Below, one piece after another: positions 31,767 through 41,392 of a DNA stretch of 64,000 bases (position 1 is the first letter of the stretch; each line of letters starts with the position of its first letter). The position numbers were made by a program, and so were the translations under genes. The stretch covers positions 1-64,000 of the forward strand of contig JAEERC010000041.1 in assembly GCA_016285645.1 (NCBI GenBank), in the 5' to 3' direction. The notes beneath the pieces were generated by a model, which was not told the DNA's origin, searched no databases, and worked only from the letters and a program-made list of their open reading frames with translations. Source of the DNA: Clostridiaceae bacterium (lineage in GTDB: Bacteria > Bacillota > Clostridia > Oscillospirales > Acutalibacteraceae).

Positions 31767-33491
31767 TTAAATATCCTGCCCCTCAAGGGCTATTATTTTA
31801 TCTGCCGCCGAAAGTATGGCGCTGCGGTGCGAAATTACAATCACCCCGCGGGTGAGCGATATTGTTTTAAGCCGCTCAATCAGGAACTTTTCATATTCCC
31901 CGTCCACATGCGAAAACGATTCGTCCAGAATCAGAAATCTGCTGCCGTGGTAAAGCGCCCTGGCAATAAGAAGTGTCTGAACCTGCCCCGATGAAAGGGA
32001 ACCGGGACTGTATATTTCGCCCTGTGCGTTTTCAAAAATCTTATCCAACATCAGAAATTTTGTGACTTCGCGGATTTTTTCCTCATTCACCCGGCTGTCG
32101 GGATAGGCGATATTACGCTGTAATGACAGACCGTGTATTTTTGCCTCCTGCGAGATTACCGAAAACAATTCGCGGTATTCACGCGTATCAAAGCTGCCGA
32201 TATTGATATTGTTGAGCGCAATAGACCCGCTTTCGGGAGTGTAAAGACGGAGAATGAGTTTTATCAGGGTTGTTTTGCCCGCCGCCGTGGCACCGGTAAC
32301 AACGGTTATGCCGCTGTCGGGAATATCGGCGTCAAAATGTTCAATTATTTTTGTGCGTCCTGTCATATAGCGGAATGAAACATCCCTGAGTGAAAGAGTG
32401 TTTGTTTCGCCCAATACAGGTTTGTTGCCGCCGCCGTCCTCATCGGGAGCGTCAAAATAATCATAAATGTTCATAAGCGCGCCGCCGAACAGACGAAAAA
32501 CGGTTTTTGACGACGAAATCTGAGTAAGCGGTGTTTCCATACGGCGAAGATAAATGATAACCGAGAGCAGAACACCTATTGTGATGCTGCCGCTGTTGAG
32601 CTGTGAAGCGGAAAGAAAGACGGCAAGCGCTATTGTAATTCCCGAAAACAGAACCGCTGCGTGCTGCCTTACAGCCGAATACTTTCTGCCGTTATAAATC
32701 CCTGCCGCCGCGGCGCCGTCCGATGAAGCGAACCTTTCTTTTATATATTCCGAGCTGCCGGCCACCCTGAGAAGGGAGGCGTTTCTGTAAAACTCGCCGA
32801 TATCCGGCACGGGTTGCGCTGTTTTGGCTCCGAGTGCCGCGTTTGTTTCAAAATAAGAGACAATCAGTTCAAAAATGACTGCGCACGGAACGGTCAGGCA
32901 GGCAACGAGTCCGAGAATAATGCTTTTTGTAAAAATCATCACAAGTATCGCGCCCGTCATAAATACCGCGGGCAGGGTCTGTGTAAGAAGCAGACTGAAA
33001 CTCTGATTCAGAATGTCAATCTTACCTGTCGCTGTTTCAAATGTTTCCGATTTTGATTTTATATCAAAGCGTTCAACGCGGATTTTTGCCGTTTTTTCAA
33101 AGGAGCGCACGCGCAGGGAGTCGGCAACGGACGAACAGCAGGATGCGGCAAATGAGTTCTGAAGGTAGGTTATAACCGTATATGCGGTTACCGCCAGGCA
33201 GAGATTGACAATAAGCCGCGTAAGAACAGCGCTGTCGATATCAGGTTCGCCCGAGGCAAATGACGAGATGATTGAAGCGACAAAAAGGTCAATAAGGTCG
33301 CTTATAATCAACGGTATCTGCACAAATACGAATGCCGAAAGCACGGAAAACAGAACAATAAACGCAAGGCGAAGCCACTGTTTTTTGTAATCGTGGAAGA
33401 ATCTGAAATAGGGAGGAGCGAAAACGGTGTCGGAGCCCCCTGCCCTTTCCGCGTCGAAATTGACGGAAAAAGCCGAGCTTTTATTTGCCAT
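31767..33491 (-). CDS. ABC transporter half, exporter type
   Basis: A 574-residue half-transporter: six-span membrane domain (about 35-330) and ATPase domain. Walker A is VTGATAAGKTT, the signature is LSSGQVQ instead of LSGGQ, Walker B and catalytic Glu are FLILDES, and the switch His is in VIVISHRS. The non-standard signature and the partner's altered Walker B suggest a heterodimer with one degenerate ATP site, as in many Firmicute exporters. It starts 18 bases after the partner gene. Substrate unknown; no peptide precursor gene was seen beside it. Confidence 0.88.
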   Translation of the reverse strand: MANKSSAFSVNFDAERAGGSDTVFAPPYFRFFHDYKKQWLRLAFIVLFSVLSAFVFVQIPLIISDLIDLFVASIISSFASGEPDIDSAVLTRLIVNLCLAVTAYTVITYLQNSFAASCCSSVADSLRVRSFEKTAKIRVERFDIKSKSETFETATGKIDILNQSFSLLLTQTLPAVFMTGAILVMIFTKSIILGLVACLTVPCAVIFELIVSYFETNAALGAKTAQPVPDIGEFYRNASLLRVAGSSEYIKERFASSDGAAAAGIYNGRKYSAVRQHAAVLFSGITIALAVFLSASQLNSGSITIGVLLSVIIYLRRMETPLTQISSSKTVFRLFGGALMNIYDYFDAPDEDGGGNKPVLGETNTLSLRDVSFRYMTGRTKIIEHFDADIPDSGITVVTGATAAGKTTLIKLILRLYTPESGSIALNNINIGSFDTREYRELFSVISQEAKIHGLSLQRNIAYPDSRVNEEKIREVTKFLMLDKIFENAQGEIYSPGSLSSGQVQTLLIARALYHGSRFLILDESFSHVDGEYEKFLIERLKTISLTRGVIVISHRSAILSAADKIIALEGQDI

Positions 33492-33509
33492 GTTTACGCC
33501 CCCTTTCCT

Positions 33510-35570
33510 TTATTGTAAACTGATTGTTTTATCGGCGAACTCATCCGCCCCCGGCGAGTGGGTCACAAGTATGACAATTGAATTGCCGAAATTCCTTTTT
33601 ATGTTGCCCGCGACCCGTCTGAAGGTTTCACTGTCAAGAGAACTCAGGCAGTCATCGAGCAGATATATATCCGCTTTTTTGGAGAGCGCGCAGGCAAGCG
33701 AGATTCTGCTCCTCTGCCCGCCGCTGTAATGCTCGCCGCCGTTTGAAAGAAAGGTGCCGAGCGCCGTGTCCGTGTCTCCGAGAAAACCGCAGGCGGCGGT
33801 TTCCAGCGCCGTGCCGGCGTTTTCCTCACGCCCGCCGTAAAACAGCATGTTGCTCCGTAAGGTATCGGAGAAAATAACGGGCTGAGTCGGGGCGAGCGAC
33901 ACAAATTTTTCCGGATAGTTTTCATCAAGATTTTCAATGTTTCCGCCGTTTATGAGTATATTGCCGCCGTACACTCCGTTTTCGCGCAGAAGCGCGTTTA
34001 TAAGCGATGTCTTTCCGCTGCCCGAGCTTCCGTTTATCACAACAAACTCACCGCGGTTTGCCGTGAAAGATATCTCCCTTGAGTTTTCGAAAAGTCTGAC
34101 ACGGTCAAACACAACCGATTCAACATTTGCGGCGGTCTGTTCCCCGTGCGATATCCGCGGTTCCTCCTCATCGAGCACTGCAAACACTTTTTTATACTGT
34201 ATAAGCGCCTCCGGTCCGAAAAGAACGGTCGCGCCGAGGGTTGTCAGCGAGGTTATCACGATTATGGCAATCTGCATATATGCCACAATATCGTCCATTG
34301 TAAGCCCCGCGCTGAGCATTCTGTTTCCACTCCACAGAACAACGGCGGCAGTGAGGATATTCACAAAAAATCCGATGGAGCCCACAGCGAAATACACGCT
34401 TTTCATTACCGAGCGCTCGTCTCTGCGTATTCCGGCGGAAGCGTTTGCAACCTTTTCCTTTACAAAGTATTCCCCTTTTTCCGCGCGTATCTGAATAATG
34501 TCCGAAAGCTGTTCCTCAATGGTTTCGCTGTATTCGAGATAATTTTCATCCATACGGAGGTATTTTCCGTAGGAGAGTTTGTAAACAACAAAAATCACAA
34601 TGAACACGGCAACGGCGCACAGCAGTATGAGCAGACTTATAAAACGCTGATTTATAAAGGTCATTATTCCGCCTATAAGAATGACCGAAACGGAATAGAC
34701 AATAAGCGAGATTAAGAAATTGAGCGATATTCCCACCCGCGCCACGCTGTTCTGATATATATCCCGTATCTCCTCGGCGGAGAATTTTACTTTTCCGTTT
34801 TCCGAAAACGAAAAAAGTCTGTTTCGCAGTTCGCCGCGCAAAGAGGATTCCGCGTCCGTTGAGCATTTCGCCGTAAAAATCCCCGAAACAACCGCGCACG
34901 CGAACTGCAGAGCCGAAACGGCAATGATTTTAATAAGTGATTTTGTAAGATAAGCCGACTGTACCGCGTCGCAGTCCATACCGGCATCGGCGTAAATATA
35001 CGGCAGAAACACAGCCGCCACCTGCTGCTTGAGAAGTCCGTCCGCCCGCTGAGCCGCCTCATAGCACTCCGCCCGGTCGCTTTCGGTAAGATTCAGCCGT
35101 CCCGCGTAAATCAGAAGCGAGCGCATAGAGATTTTTTCAGCAAACATATTGTATGAATCGAGACTCTTGAGGTTTGTCGTTTTGTTTATCTCATAGAGCG
35201 CGCAGGTCGCCGCGTCACAAAACAGTTCGCGGGCTGTCTGCGTATCGGCGTTATCCTTAAGCCAGAAGCATTTTTTGTTTGTGGCGTATTTTCCGTTTGC
35301 GGAATACGGGCTTTCGTCCTTCAGTTCGTAAAGCCCGCTGAGCTGTGCCCCCTTTTCTTCGGGAAGAACAAGCAAAAACAGAGCAAAAGCGTCCCGGCTC
35401 ATACCGATGGGATATGAGTCGGGATAACCTTTACCCTGCAGTCCTGTACCGACGGCTCTGCCTATAAGCACGGGAACCGCGAGGCAACATACTGCCTGCA
35501 GCACGGCAAGAACCAGCGCGGTAACGCAGATTATTCTGTTTTCCCTGAAGCTTTTCAGGAGGCGTTTCAT
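33510..35570 (-). CDS. ABC transporter half with large extracellular insert
   Basis: A 686-residue half-transporter. After span 1 (IICVTALVLAVLQAVCCLAVPVL) comes an insert of about 150 residues before span 2, predicted outside the cell (YELKDESPYSANGKYATNKK and following). The ATPase domain has Walker A GSSGSGKTS, signature YSGGQRSR, Walker B YLLDDCLSSLD (Asp in place of catalytic Glu) and switch His VTHSPG. Together with the 574-residue neighbour it should form a heterodimer. Such extracellular inserts occur in a Clostridia-specific group of exporters. ATG 35570; the stop is 18 bases before the partner. Confidence 0.85.
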   Translation of the reverse strand: MKRLLKSFRENRIICVTALVLAVLQAVCCLAVPVLIGRAVGTGLQGKGYPDSYPIGMSRDAFALFLLVLPEEKGAQLSGLYELKDESPYSANGKYATNKKCFWLKDNADTQTARELFCDAATCALYEINKTTNLKSLDSYNMFAEKISMRSLLIYAGRLNLTESDRAECYEAAQRADGLLKQQVAAVFLPYIYADAGMDCDAVQSAYLTKSLIKIIAVSALQFACAVVSGIFTAKCSTDAESSLRGELRNRLFSFSENGKVKFSAEEIRDIYQNSVARVGISLNFLISLIVYSVSVILIGGIMTFINQRFISLLILLCAVAVFIVIFVVYKLSYGKYLRMDENYLEYSETIEEQLSDIIQIRAEKGEYFVKEKVANASAGIRRDERSVMKSVYFAVGSIGFFVNILTAAVVLWSGNRMLSAGLTMDDIVAYMQIAIIVITSLTTLGATVLFGPEALIQYKKVFAVLDEEEPRISHGEQTAANVESVVFDRVRLFENSREISFTANRGEFVVINGSSGSGKTSLINALLRENGVYGGNILINGGNIENLDENYPEKFVSLAPTQPVIFSDTLRSNMLFYGGREENAGTALETAACGFLGDTDTALGTFLSNGGEHYSGGQRSRISLACALSKKADIYLLDDCLSSLDSETFRRVAGNIKRNFGNSIVILVTHSPGADEFADKTISLQ

Positions 35571-35599
35571 CTAAAAAAGCCCTTTCTGCCGCGAGTCAA

Positions 35600-37540
35600 T
35601 TACCAGTAATAGTCATAACCGCCGTCTGTCGGATTGTTGTATTCATATTCGCTCTTTACTTCGGTGGAAACATATCCCCCGATACCCGAGGTACATACTA
35701 TAACCTGATTTTCCATTCCGTAGTATGATTTTGAGGTGTCAACGCCGCTGAGTTTTAAAAGAGATCCGCCCGCCGCGGCTTCGTTGAATGTAAGCCCTGA
35801 ATCGAGGGTGAGGGTTATTTTTCCGTTCCCGTCAACACCGATTGTAATAAGCCCCGTCGCGCCGTAGGCGCTGTTTGTGAACCTGAGATTGCCGAGACTG
35901 AACTGCGCGTCCGCTGTTTCTTCCAGTTTGCTCACCGCGGAATTAAACGCGTTGTAGGAATCGTAATAAGCGTGGTCCTCAACAATTGATGAGAGATAAA
36001 TCGAAGTTGTAAAACGCGGGGCGAGGAACATCACGGGGCCGTCTTCATCGGGAACATCTTTGGCGTTGTCTACTTTATAGGCGTTATCGGCCTTTTTGAA
36101 CATCTTTTCCGCTTTGCTGAAATCATCTTCGGTAATTTTGGTGCCGTTAATATCGGTTACCTTGAGTGAGAATATTTCCTCATTTCCGTATTTTGCCGTT
36201 ACGGAAGCAAGGCGGTTGTTTTCAATTTCAACATGACCTTTTAAGGTTTCGCCGTCGAAATCGTCAAGATAATATTGTGATTCTTCACACAATGAGGCAA
36301 ACAGGGAACCGGGAAGAGCCTTTTTGATTGTTTGAGAGTTTTTGAAAAAGTCATAAAAGGCGTCGGCGGTATCTCCGCCGTTAATCTTATAGTCAAAGGA
36401 ATTGCCGGAGCGGTCCTCTGTGTCAATTTCAACCGCGTCCTCGGGAAGCTCGGCAAGAAAATCCGCCGCCTGCGTGAACGCGTCGTTGACGGTCACTCCC
36501 TCGGGATTGATTTTTACAAACTCCTCATCGGTTATGCCGAACTGCGTTTTGCCGCGCTCCACGGCGCTGTTGTACGCGGCGCACATGCAGTCCGCGAAGG
36601 TGTTCAGCGCATCGCGGTTTACGCGGTTGTCCTTGATGATTGAAAAATAGCTGCTTTCAAAATTGCTGTCGGTAATCAGTTCATTGTAGGTGTCAACCGT
36701 GAAGTTATAATACGCGACTCTCGAGTTGTTTCCCTTGTAGCTGTCTTCCATCAGATCAAAGTAGGCGTCTTCAAGGTCGGCTCTGTGGTCACAGAGTTCC
36801 TTGACATCCACAGACCAGTTGCTGTATCCGCCGTCTTCCGCGACAATAAGTCTGCCGTCTGTCATCGCGGCGCGGCCCAGAACTTCTCCGTCTTCTTTTA
36901 CTTCAATATAAGCCTGCGTTGACGGAATATCCTTGCCGAAAGTTACCTTGCCGCTGACTTTTATTTCATGATAAACTTCACATTCAAACGAAAAACTCTT
37001 CGTGTTGAAAATGAGATTGTCCGCCGCCGCGAAGGCGTTCATAAGCGGATAATTCTCATCCTTTTTGCCCATTTTCTTCGCCGCTTTGGCAAAGGCGTTG
37101 TCGCTCGCGTATCCGTTGCCGAACAGGTTTGACAAAAACGGGATGTGCGGCCCTGCGAAAATACCCGTGAGAACCAACGCAACAACCAGTACGCAGGCAA
37201 TAACGGGCGCAAGCGGGAATTTGCCCTTCTTGCCGTTCTTTGCCTTCTTCGCTTTCGCCTTTTTACCGGGCGGAGCCGGAGGTACGGGCGGACGGTTAAT
37301 TACATAATTCCCCTGCCCCTGCTGCTGATATCCGCCGTATTGCTGAGCGCCGTAGCCGTTCTGACCGCCCTGCTGATATCCGTTGTTCTGATACTGCTGA
37401 TAACCGCCGAACTGCTGATTCGCGTTTTGCTGATAGCCGTAAACGCCGGGATTCTGAACGGGAGCCTGCAACGCGCTACCGCAAAACGGGCATACGGCAA
37501 GTCCGTCGTCAACCTGAGAACCGCATTTTCCGCAAAACAT
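35600..37540 (-). CDS. Zinc-ribbon membrane protein with Q/G/Y-rich linker (paralogue 1)
   Basis: A 646-residue protein. A zinc ribbon (CGKCGSQVDDGLAVCPFCG) is followed by a low-complexity linker of Gln, Gly, Tyr and Asn (about 35-85), a Pro stretch, a Lys-rich segment, one membrane span (APVIACVLVVALVLTGIFAG), and an extracytoplasmic part of about 500 residues, rich in Asp/Glu and without a recognised domain. The extracytoplasmic part shares its plan and short stretches with 37710-39617. ATG 37540 has AAAGGAG with 7-base spacing; TTG 37546 is less likely. Its stop is 29 bases before the exporter gene, so co-transcription is plausible. Confidence 0.75.
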   Translation of the reverse strand: MFCGKCGSQVDDGLAVCPFCGSALQAPVQNPGVYGYQQNANQQFGGYQQYQNNGYQQGGQNGYGAQQYGGYQQQGQGNYVINRPPVPPAPPGKKAKAKKAKNGKKGKFPLAPVIACVLVVALVLTGIFAGPHIPFLSNLFGNGYASDNAFAKAAKKMGKKDENYPLMNAFAAADNLIFNTKSFSFECEVYHEIKVSGKVTFGKDIPSTQAYIEVKEDGEVLGRAAMTDGRLIVAEDGGYSNWSVDVKELCDHRADLEDAYFDLMEDSYKGNNSRVAYYNFTVDTYNELITDSNFESSYFSIIKDNRVNRDALNTFADCMCAAYNSAVERGKTQFGITDEEFVKINPEGVTVNDAFTQAADFLAELPEDAVEIDTEDRSGNSFDYKINGGDTADAFYDFFKNSQTIKKALPGSLFASLCEESQYYLDDFDGETLKGHVEIENNRLASVTAKYGNEEIFSLKVTDINGTKITEDDFSKAEKMFKKADNAYKVDNAKDVPDEDGPVMFLAPRFTTSIYLSSIVEDHAYYDSYNAFNSAVSKLEETADAQFSLGNLRFTNSAYGATGLITIGVDGNGKITLTLDSGLTFNEAAAGGSLLKLSGVDTSKSYYGMENQVIVCTSGIGGYVSTEVKSEYEYNNPTDGGYDYYW

Positions 37541-37664
37541 AAACAATCTCCTTTGCCGCAGAAATTATTATAAAGTATAACAAAATAATTATAATATATC
37601 GGTTATTATTTTTCAAGGCGAAAACCGCAAAAACAAAAAGCGCGGCCCGCAGCCCGTAAACGGC

Positions 37665-37697
37665 AAAAACTCCCGGGCTGTATGCGCAGCCCGGGAG
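37665..37697 (-). terminator. Strong rho-independent terminator after paralogue 2
   Basis: CTCCCGGGCTG and CAGCCCGGGAG form a perfect 11-base stem, 12 bases beyond the stop of the gene at 37710-39617, followed by TTTTT on the minus strand. It separates the two paralogues into different transcripts. Confidence 0.9.
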
Positions 37698-37709
37698 AAA
37701 TCATGTCCG

Positions 37710-39617
37710 TCAGTTCGATGTCATATTAAATGTATAACCGCCGTAGCCGTCAGGCGTTATCGTTATTGTATAAACCGTATTCGAATGAACGGTTTTTGAC
37801 CGGTCAATTCCGCAGACATTGATAAAATCATCCCATGAGGATAATTCACTGCCGTAGGGAAGGTAAAGTCCCGTCTGCGTAACGGCAATCGGTCCGTTGC
37901 CGCCCGCCGCCTGTACCGTAACGGTAGCCGTGCCCGTGGTTGCGATGTTGCCGAGAGCGCACTCCGATTTTACTACTGCCAGCACATCCTCAGCCACTGA
38001 AGCGATATTGGCATCTCGGGATGTTTGAACAGCTCGGACATATTGCGGCGCAATTATAGCGATGGGGGCAAGACGCGGAAGGAAATACATGCCAATCGTA
38101 GGATTTATATTTTCAATGTCGTTATAAATGTCGTCATAATCCTCAATTTCATTTTTATCATCACATTTTTTATACTTTTTCTCAACCGCTTTATAATCGT
38201 CTTCGCTTATCTTTGTGCGGTTTATGTCGGAAACGGTCAGCGAGAGAACCGTTTCATTGTCATATTTCACGGTCAGCGATTTGAGATAGTTCTTTTCAAT
38301 CTCAACATGTCCCTTTAATGTGCCGTCGGCATATCTCTTGACATATTCAAGTTCCTCAACCATATCTTCAAACCATTCCGCGGGGAGGGCTCCCTTTATT
38401 TCCGGGGAATTTTTGACATAGTCATAAAGCGCGTCCGCCGCGTCATTAAGGTCGATTTCATAGTCAAAGGAATTTGCCGAGCTTCCGTCCTTCTCAATCT
38501 CAACAACATCCTCGGGCAGCGTGGCAACAAAGTCCGCCGCAAGCGAATAGATGTCAACAAAACTAAGACCTTCGGGATTTACTTTGTACGGTTTAAGATC
38601 CCCATTACTTTCTGCCATGCGCTCGAGCGTTGAATTGTATGTTGAGCTTGCCGTTGCCACCAGATAATTCAGAGCGTCGCGGTTTAAGCCCTTGTTGCTT
38701 ATAACAGAGAACCAGTATTCGTCAAGTTTGCCGCCGTCGTCTGTACTGTTATAGATATCAACCATTTCGTTGAACACATCAACAACGTTTTCTTCCCTGG
38801 CCTGTTTTTCCAATTTGTCCCAGAGTTCATCCTCATATTTTGCCCTGTTTTCATAGAGCTTGGCTACATTTACAAGAGCACCTTCACCGTCAGCAACGCC
38901 ATAGTCCTTATCATAATAATAAGCGGTAAAAACGCCGTCAAACATAGCGCCTTCATAGCAATCGTCCCAATCGGTTTCGCATGAAAAAGCAAGTTTATGT
39001 TTAGGAATGCTCTCGCCCCAGACAACCCTGCCGGAAACCTTCGCCTCGTCATAAGCCTTTGCTTCAAATGTAAAACTCTTCGCGTTGAAAAGCAGGTTGT
39101 CAACCGATGCCAGCGCGTTTACGAGCGGATAGTTGTTGTCCTTCTTCTTCATCTCTTTTGCCGTTTTGGCAAAGGCGTTGTCCTTCGCGTAACCGGTCAT
39201 TATGTTCGGCGCAACAACAATTCCCGCGGCAATCAGCGCAATAACAAGCACGCAGGCAATAATCGCCTTGAGCGGGAACTTGCCCTTTTTGCCGTTCTTT
39301 GCCTTTTTCGCTTTTTTCTGAGGCTGCGGCGCGGGCGCGGGCGACTGATTAATTACAAAACTCCCCTGCCCCTGCTGCTGATATCCTCCGTACTGCCGGT
39401 TCGCGTTTTGCTCAACGCCGTATGCTTCCTGCGCGTTCTGCTGATAGCCGTAACTGTTCCCGTACTGATTCTGCTGATTCTGCGCCTGTGCGTAGCCGCC
39501 GAAGGCGTCCTGCTGCCGGTTGCCGGCTGAAAAATTAAAATTCTGAACCGGTGTGTCGCAGTTCGGGCAGACTGTCAGACTGTCATCAATCTTTTTGCCG
39601 CAATGTGAACAAAACAT
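37710..39617 (-). CDS. Zinc-ribbon membrane protein with Q/G/Y-rich linker (paralogue 2)
   Basis: A 635-residue paralogue of 35600-37540. Zinc ribbon CSHCGKKIDDSLTVCPNC, Q/N/Y/G-rich linker, then shared stretches YGGYQQQGQG and KKAKNGKKGKFPL, one span (IIACVLVIALIAAGIVVA), and a long acidic outside region. Segments such as TVSDINRTKISEDDY and LKGHVEIEKNYLKSL match the sister protein. ATG 39617 is behind AAAGGAG. It probably sits in the membrane with the ribbon inside and the large domain outside. Not recognised as a characterised family. Confidence 0.75.
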   Translation of the reverse strand: MFCSHCGKKIDDSLTVCPNCDTPVQNFNFSAGNRQQDAFGGYAQAQNQQNQYGNSYGYQQNAQEAYGVEQNANRQYGGYQQQGQGSFVINQSPAPAPQPQKKAKKAKNGKKGKFPLKAIIACVLVIALIAAGIVVAPNIMTGYAKDNAFAKTAKEMKKKDNNYPLVNALASVDNLLFNAKSFTFEAKAYDEAKVSGRVVWGESIPKHKLAFSCETDWDDCYEGAMFDGVFTAYYYDKDYGVADGEGALVNVAKLYENRAKYEDELWDKLEKQAREENVVDVFNEMVDIYNSTDDGGKLDEYWFSVISNKGLNRDALNYLVATASSTYNSTLERMAESNGDLKPYKVNPEGLSFVDIYSLAADFVATLPEDVVEIEKDGSSANSFDYEIDLNDAADALYDYVKNSPEIKGALPAEWFEDMVEELEYVKRYADGTLKGHVEIEKNYLKSLTVKYDNETVLSLTVSDINRTKISEDDYKAVEKKYKKCDDKNEIEDYDDIYNDIENINPTIGMYFLPRLAPIAIIAPQYVRAVQTSRDANIASVAEDVLAVVKSECALGNIATTGTATVTVQAAGGNGPIAVTQTGLYLPYGSELSSWDDFINVCGIDRSKTVHSNTVYTITITPDGYGGYTFNMTSN

Positions 39618-39665
39618 AAATACTCTCCTTTAATATATTAAACTTAATTAAAACCACCGAGTTGA

Positions 39666-40685
39666 TTATGCGTTTTCAAAACTCAAATAAAAATATTTGT
39701 CTGTCGTGTAGCTTTCTCCCGTGTTCTCGTTTACACAGGTAACCTTGAATTTCAGTTCGTCAATGCTGTCGTAGGTTTCCGCAATCGTAAAATACACGGT
39801 TTTGCTCTCATATGCTCCGAAATACTGCGGAGCGTAGGTCAGAGACTGAATGTATTTTTCGCCGTTTATGTAAATATCCTCAAGTGAAATCCGTACATTC
39901 GCGTTCTGCTTATTCTCGATATTCACACAGAGCAGACTGTAGTAATACTGCATGTCGGGTGTTGTTCCGAGGGAATCGAAGGTCATTTTGAAATAATCGG
40001 TTACAAAGGAATCGCCTTCGACCTTTTCGCTGTCCTGCGCCTCTTCGCCGGCAAACAGCCCGCCGCCGGAGTCCGCGCTTCCGGCCGAGCCCGAGCCGCC
40101 GCTTCCGAAATGGACTATAAGAGCAACAACCGCAACAACCGTCAGCAGTGCCACCGCCGCTACCGCGATTGTCGGCAGCACGCTTTTGCGTTTCTTGCCC
40201 GCCTTAATCGCGGGCACAGCCGCCGGTTCGGGAGTTTTCACCGCCGCCGAAGGATAAGCCGGAGCGGCAAACATTGCCTGTGCCGCGGGTTTTGCCGCGG
40301 AAGGAGCGGTGTAGTTCCCGGTAACGGGTTCCTGCCTTACGAACGCGGGCTGAGGATTCGTTTTTGCCTGAGCGGGAGCGTCCGGCTGACCGCCGAAGGT
40401 CAACTGCGTCATTTTCGCGATTTCCTTTTCAAAGGCGTCCGCCCCGAGTGCCTCGGTCCGGTCCTGCGCGTTTTCGGCAGCGGGAGTGTGTGCCTCAGCC
40501 GCAGCCGTTTCCTTCGCGTTGAATCTGTCCGCCTCGGTTTTCATTTTGAAAGCGCATTCCCTGCAGAGGTTATATGTTTTTGATTTGCCGTTGTTTTCCG
40601 CGGTCACGGCAATCAACATGTCAAACGGCTTTTTACAGGAGTCGCAGACCCCCGCCCCGCCTTTCAGATAGCTGAGATTAATCAA
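39666..40685 (-). CDS. Zinc-binding membrane protein, third member of the cluster
   Basis: A 339-residue protein. The N-terminus has two Cys pairs (CDSCKKPFD and CRECAFKMK) that suit a zinc-binding module. A long Ala/Pro/Glu-rich linker follows (about 60-165), then one span (VLPTIAVAAVALLTVVAVVALI), a Gly/Ser-rich turn (FGSGGSGSAGSADSGGG) and an outside domain of about 120 residues that looks like an Ig-like/DUF4352 fold (YYSLLCVNIENKQNANVRIS). The start is TTG 40685 behind GGGGGT; the next Met comes after the first Cys pair, so TTG is preferred. 48 bases separate it from paralogue 2. Confidence 0.7.
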   Translation of the reverse strand: MINLSYLKGGAGVCDSCKKPFDMLIAVTAENNGKSKTYNLCRECAFKMKTEADRFNAKETAAAEAHTPAAENAQDRTEALGADAFEKEIAKMTQLTFGGQPDAPAQAKTNPQPAFVRQEPVTGNYTAPSAAKPAAQAMFAAPAYPSAAVKTPEPAAVPAIKAGKKRKSVLPTIAVAAVALLTVVAVVALIVHFGSGGSGSAGSADSGGGLFAGEEAQDSEKVEGDSFVTDYFKMTFDSLGTTPDMQYYYSLLCVNIENKQNANVRISLEDIYINGEKYIQSLTYAPQYFGAYESKTVYFTIAETYDSIDELKFKVTCVNENTGESYTTDKYFYLSFENA

Positions 40686-40989
40686 AATAATACCCCCGTG
40701 AACGGTAAACTTTAATTTCCTTTACCTATTTTTTCAGAAAAACGGAAAAAATGCAATACCTTTAATAAAACATTATCATAATTATTAATGCAATCTTAAG
40801 AACTCGGAACCCGCTCAGGGCAGATTCGATTTATGTTTTATCGCAAAAATAATAAATTATAAAAGTTTTGTGTTGAAAGGTATTCGGTGGTCAATAATAA
40901 ATGTAATAAAATATGTATTATAATAAAATCTTTTTTCGGCAAGACACACAGCCCCGCTTTTGCGGTTTAAACCGCGAAAGCGCACAGAC
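40686..40989. other. AT-rich intergenic region with a long hairpin
   Basis: About 300 bases without a gene. AT-rich, presumably holding the promoter of the minus-strand zinc-ribbon genes. A hairpin built from CGCTTTTGCGGTTT and AAACCGCGAAAGCG (40954-40981) is present and could stop transcription. Nothing else is recognised. Confidence 0.5.
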
Positions 40990-41023
40990 AAACAAAACCC
41001 CGTGTTCAATCAATAAACACGGG
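40990..41023 (-). terminator. Rho-independent terminator of the par-cupin transcript
   Basis: CCCGTGTT and AACACGGG (40999-41006 with 41016-41023) lie 19 bases after the cupin stop, with the T-rich GTTTTGTTTG following on the minus strand. Confidence 0.75.
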
Positions 41024-41041
41024 ATATAATGTATTATTCTC

Positions 41042-41389
41042 TCACGCGTAAACAATCAGCGCGATTACATCGACGGTTTCATCGGTTCTGTTGGCGATGG
41101 AGTGGCCCGTACCCGCGGGGCAGATGAGAACATCGCCGGGGTACGCCTGCTTTTCCTCGCCGCCGTCGTTATAAACCGGGCAGCCGCGCTCAACGAAGAA
41201 AATTTCGCTGTCGGTTTCGTGAATATGCCAGCCGATTGAACAGCCGGGCTCAAGAGTGATGCGGCTGAAGAGTCTGCCCTTGCCGTAAAACTCCTCTTTT
41301 TCCATAAAATTCGTTATTCTGACCGTGCCGTCGCCATCGCGCATGTGCTCGCGCAGTTCAATTCTGCAATCGTCCGCTTTTCTTATCAT
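41042..41389 (-). CDS. Single-domain cupin protein
   Basis: A 115-residue cupin. Motif 1 is present as GCSIGWHIHETDSEIFFVERG (His, His, Glu) and motif 2 as PGDVLICPAGTGHSI, so a metal site is likely. The start is 3 bases after the parB stop, which indicates co-transcription with parA and parB. The function cannot be deduced. Similar small cupins act as sugar-phosphate binding or regulatory proteins. ATG 41389. Confidence 0.82.
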   Translation of the reverse strand: MIRKADDCRIELREHMRDGDGTVRITNFMEKEEFYGKGRLFSRITLEPGCSIGWHIHETDSEIFFVERGCPVYNDGGEEKQAYPGDVLICPAGTGHSIANRTDETVDVIALIVYA

Positions 41390-41392
41390 AAC

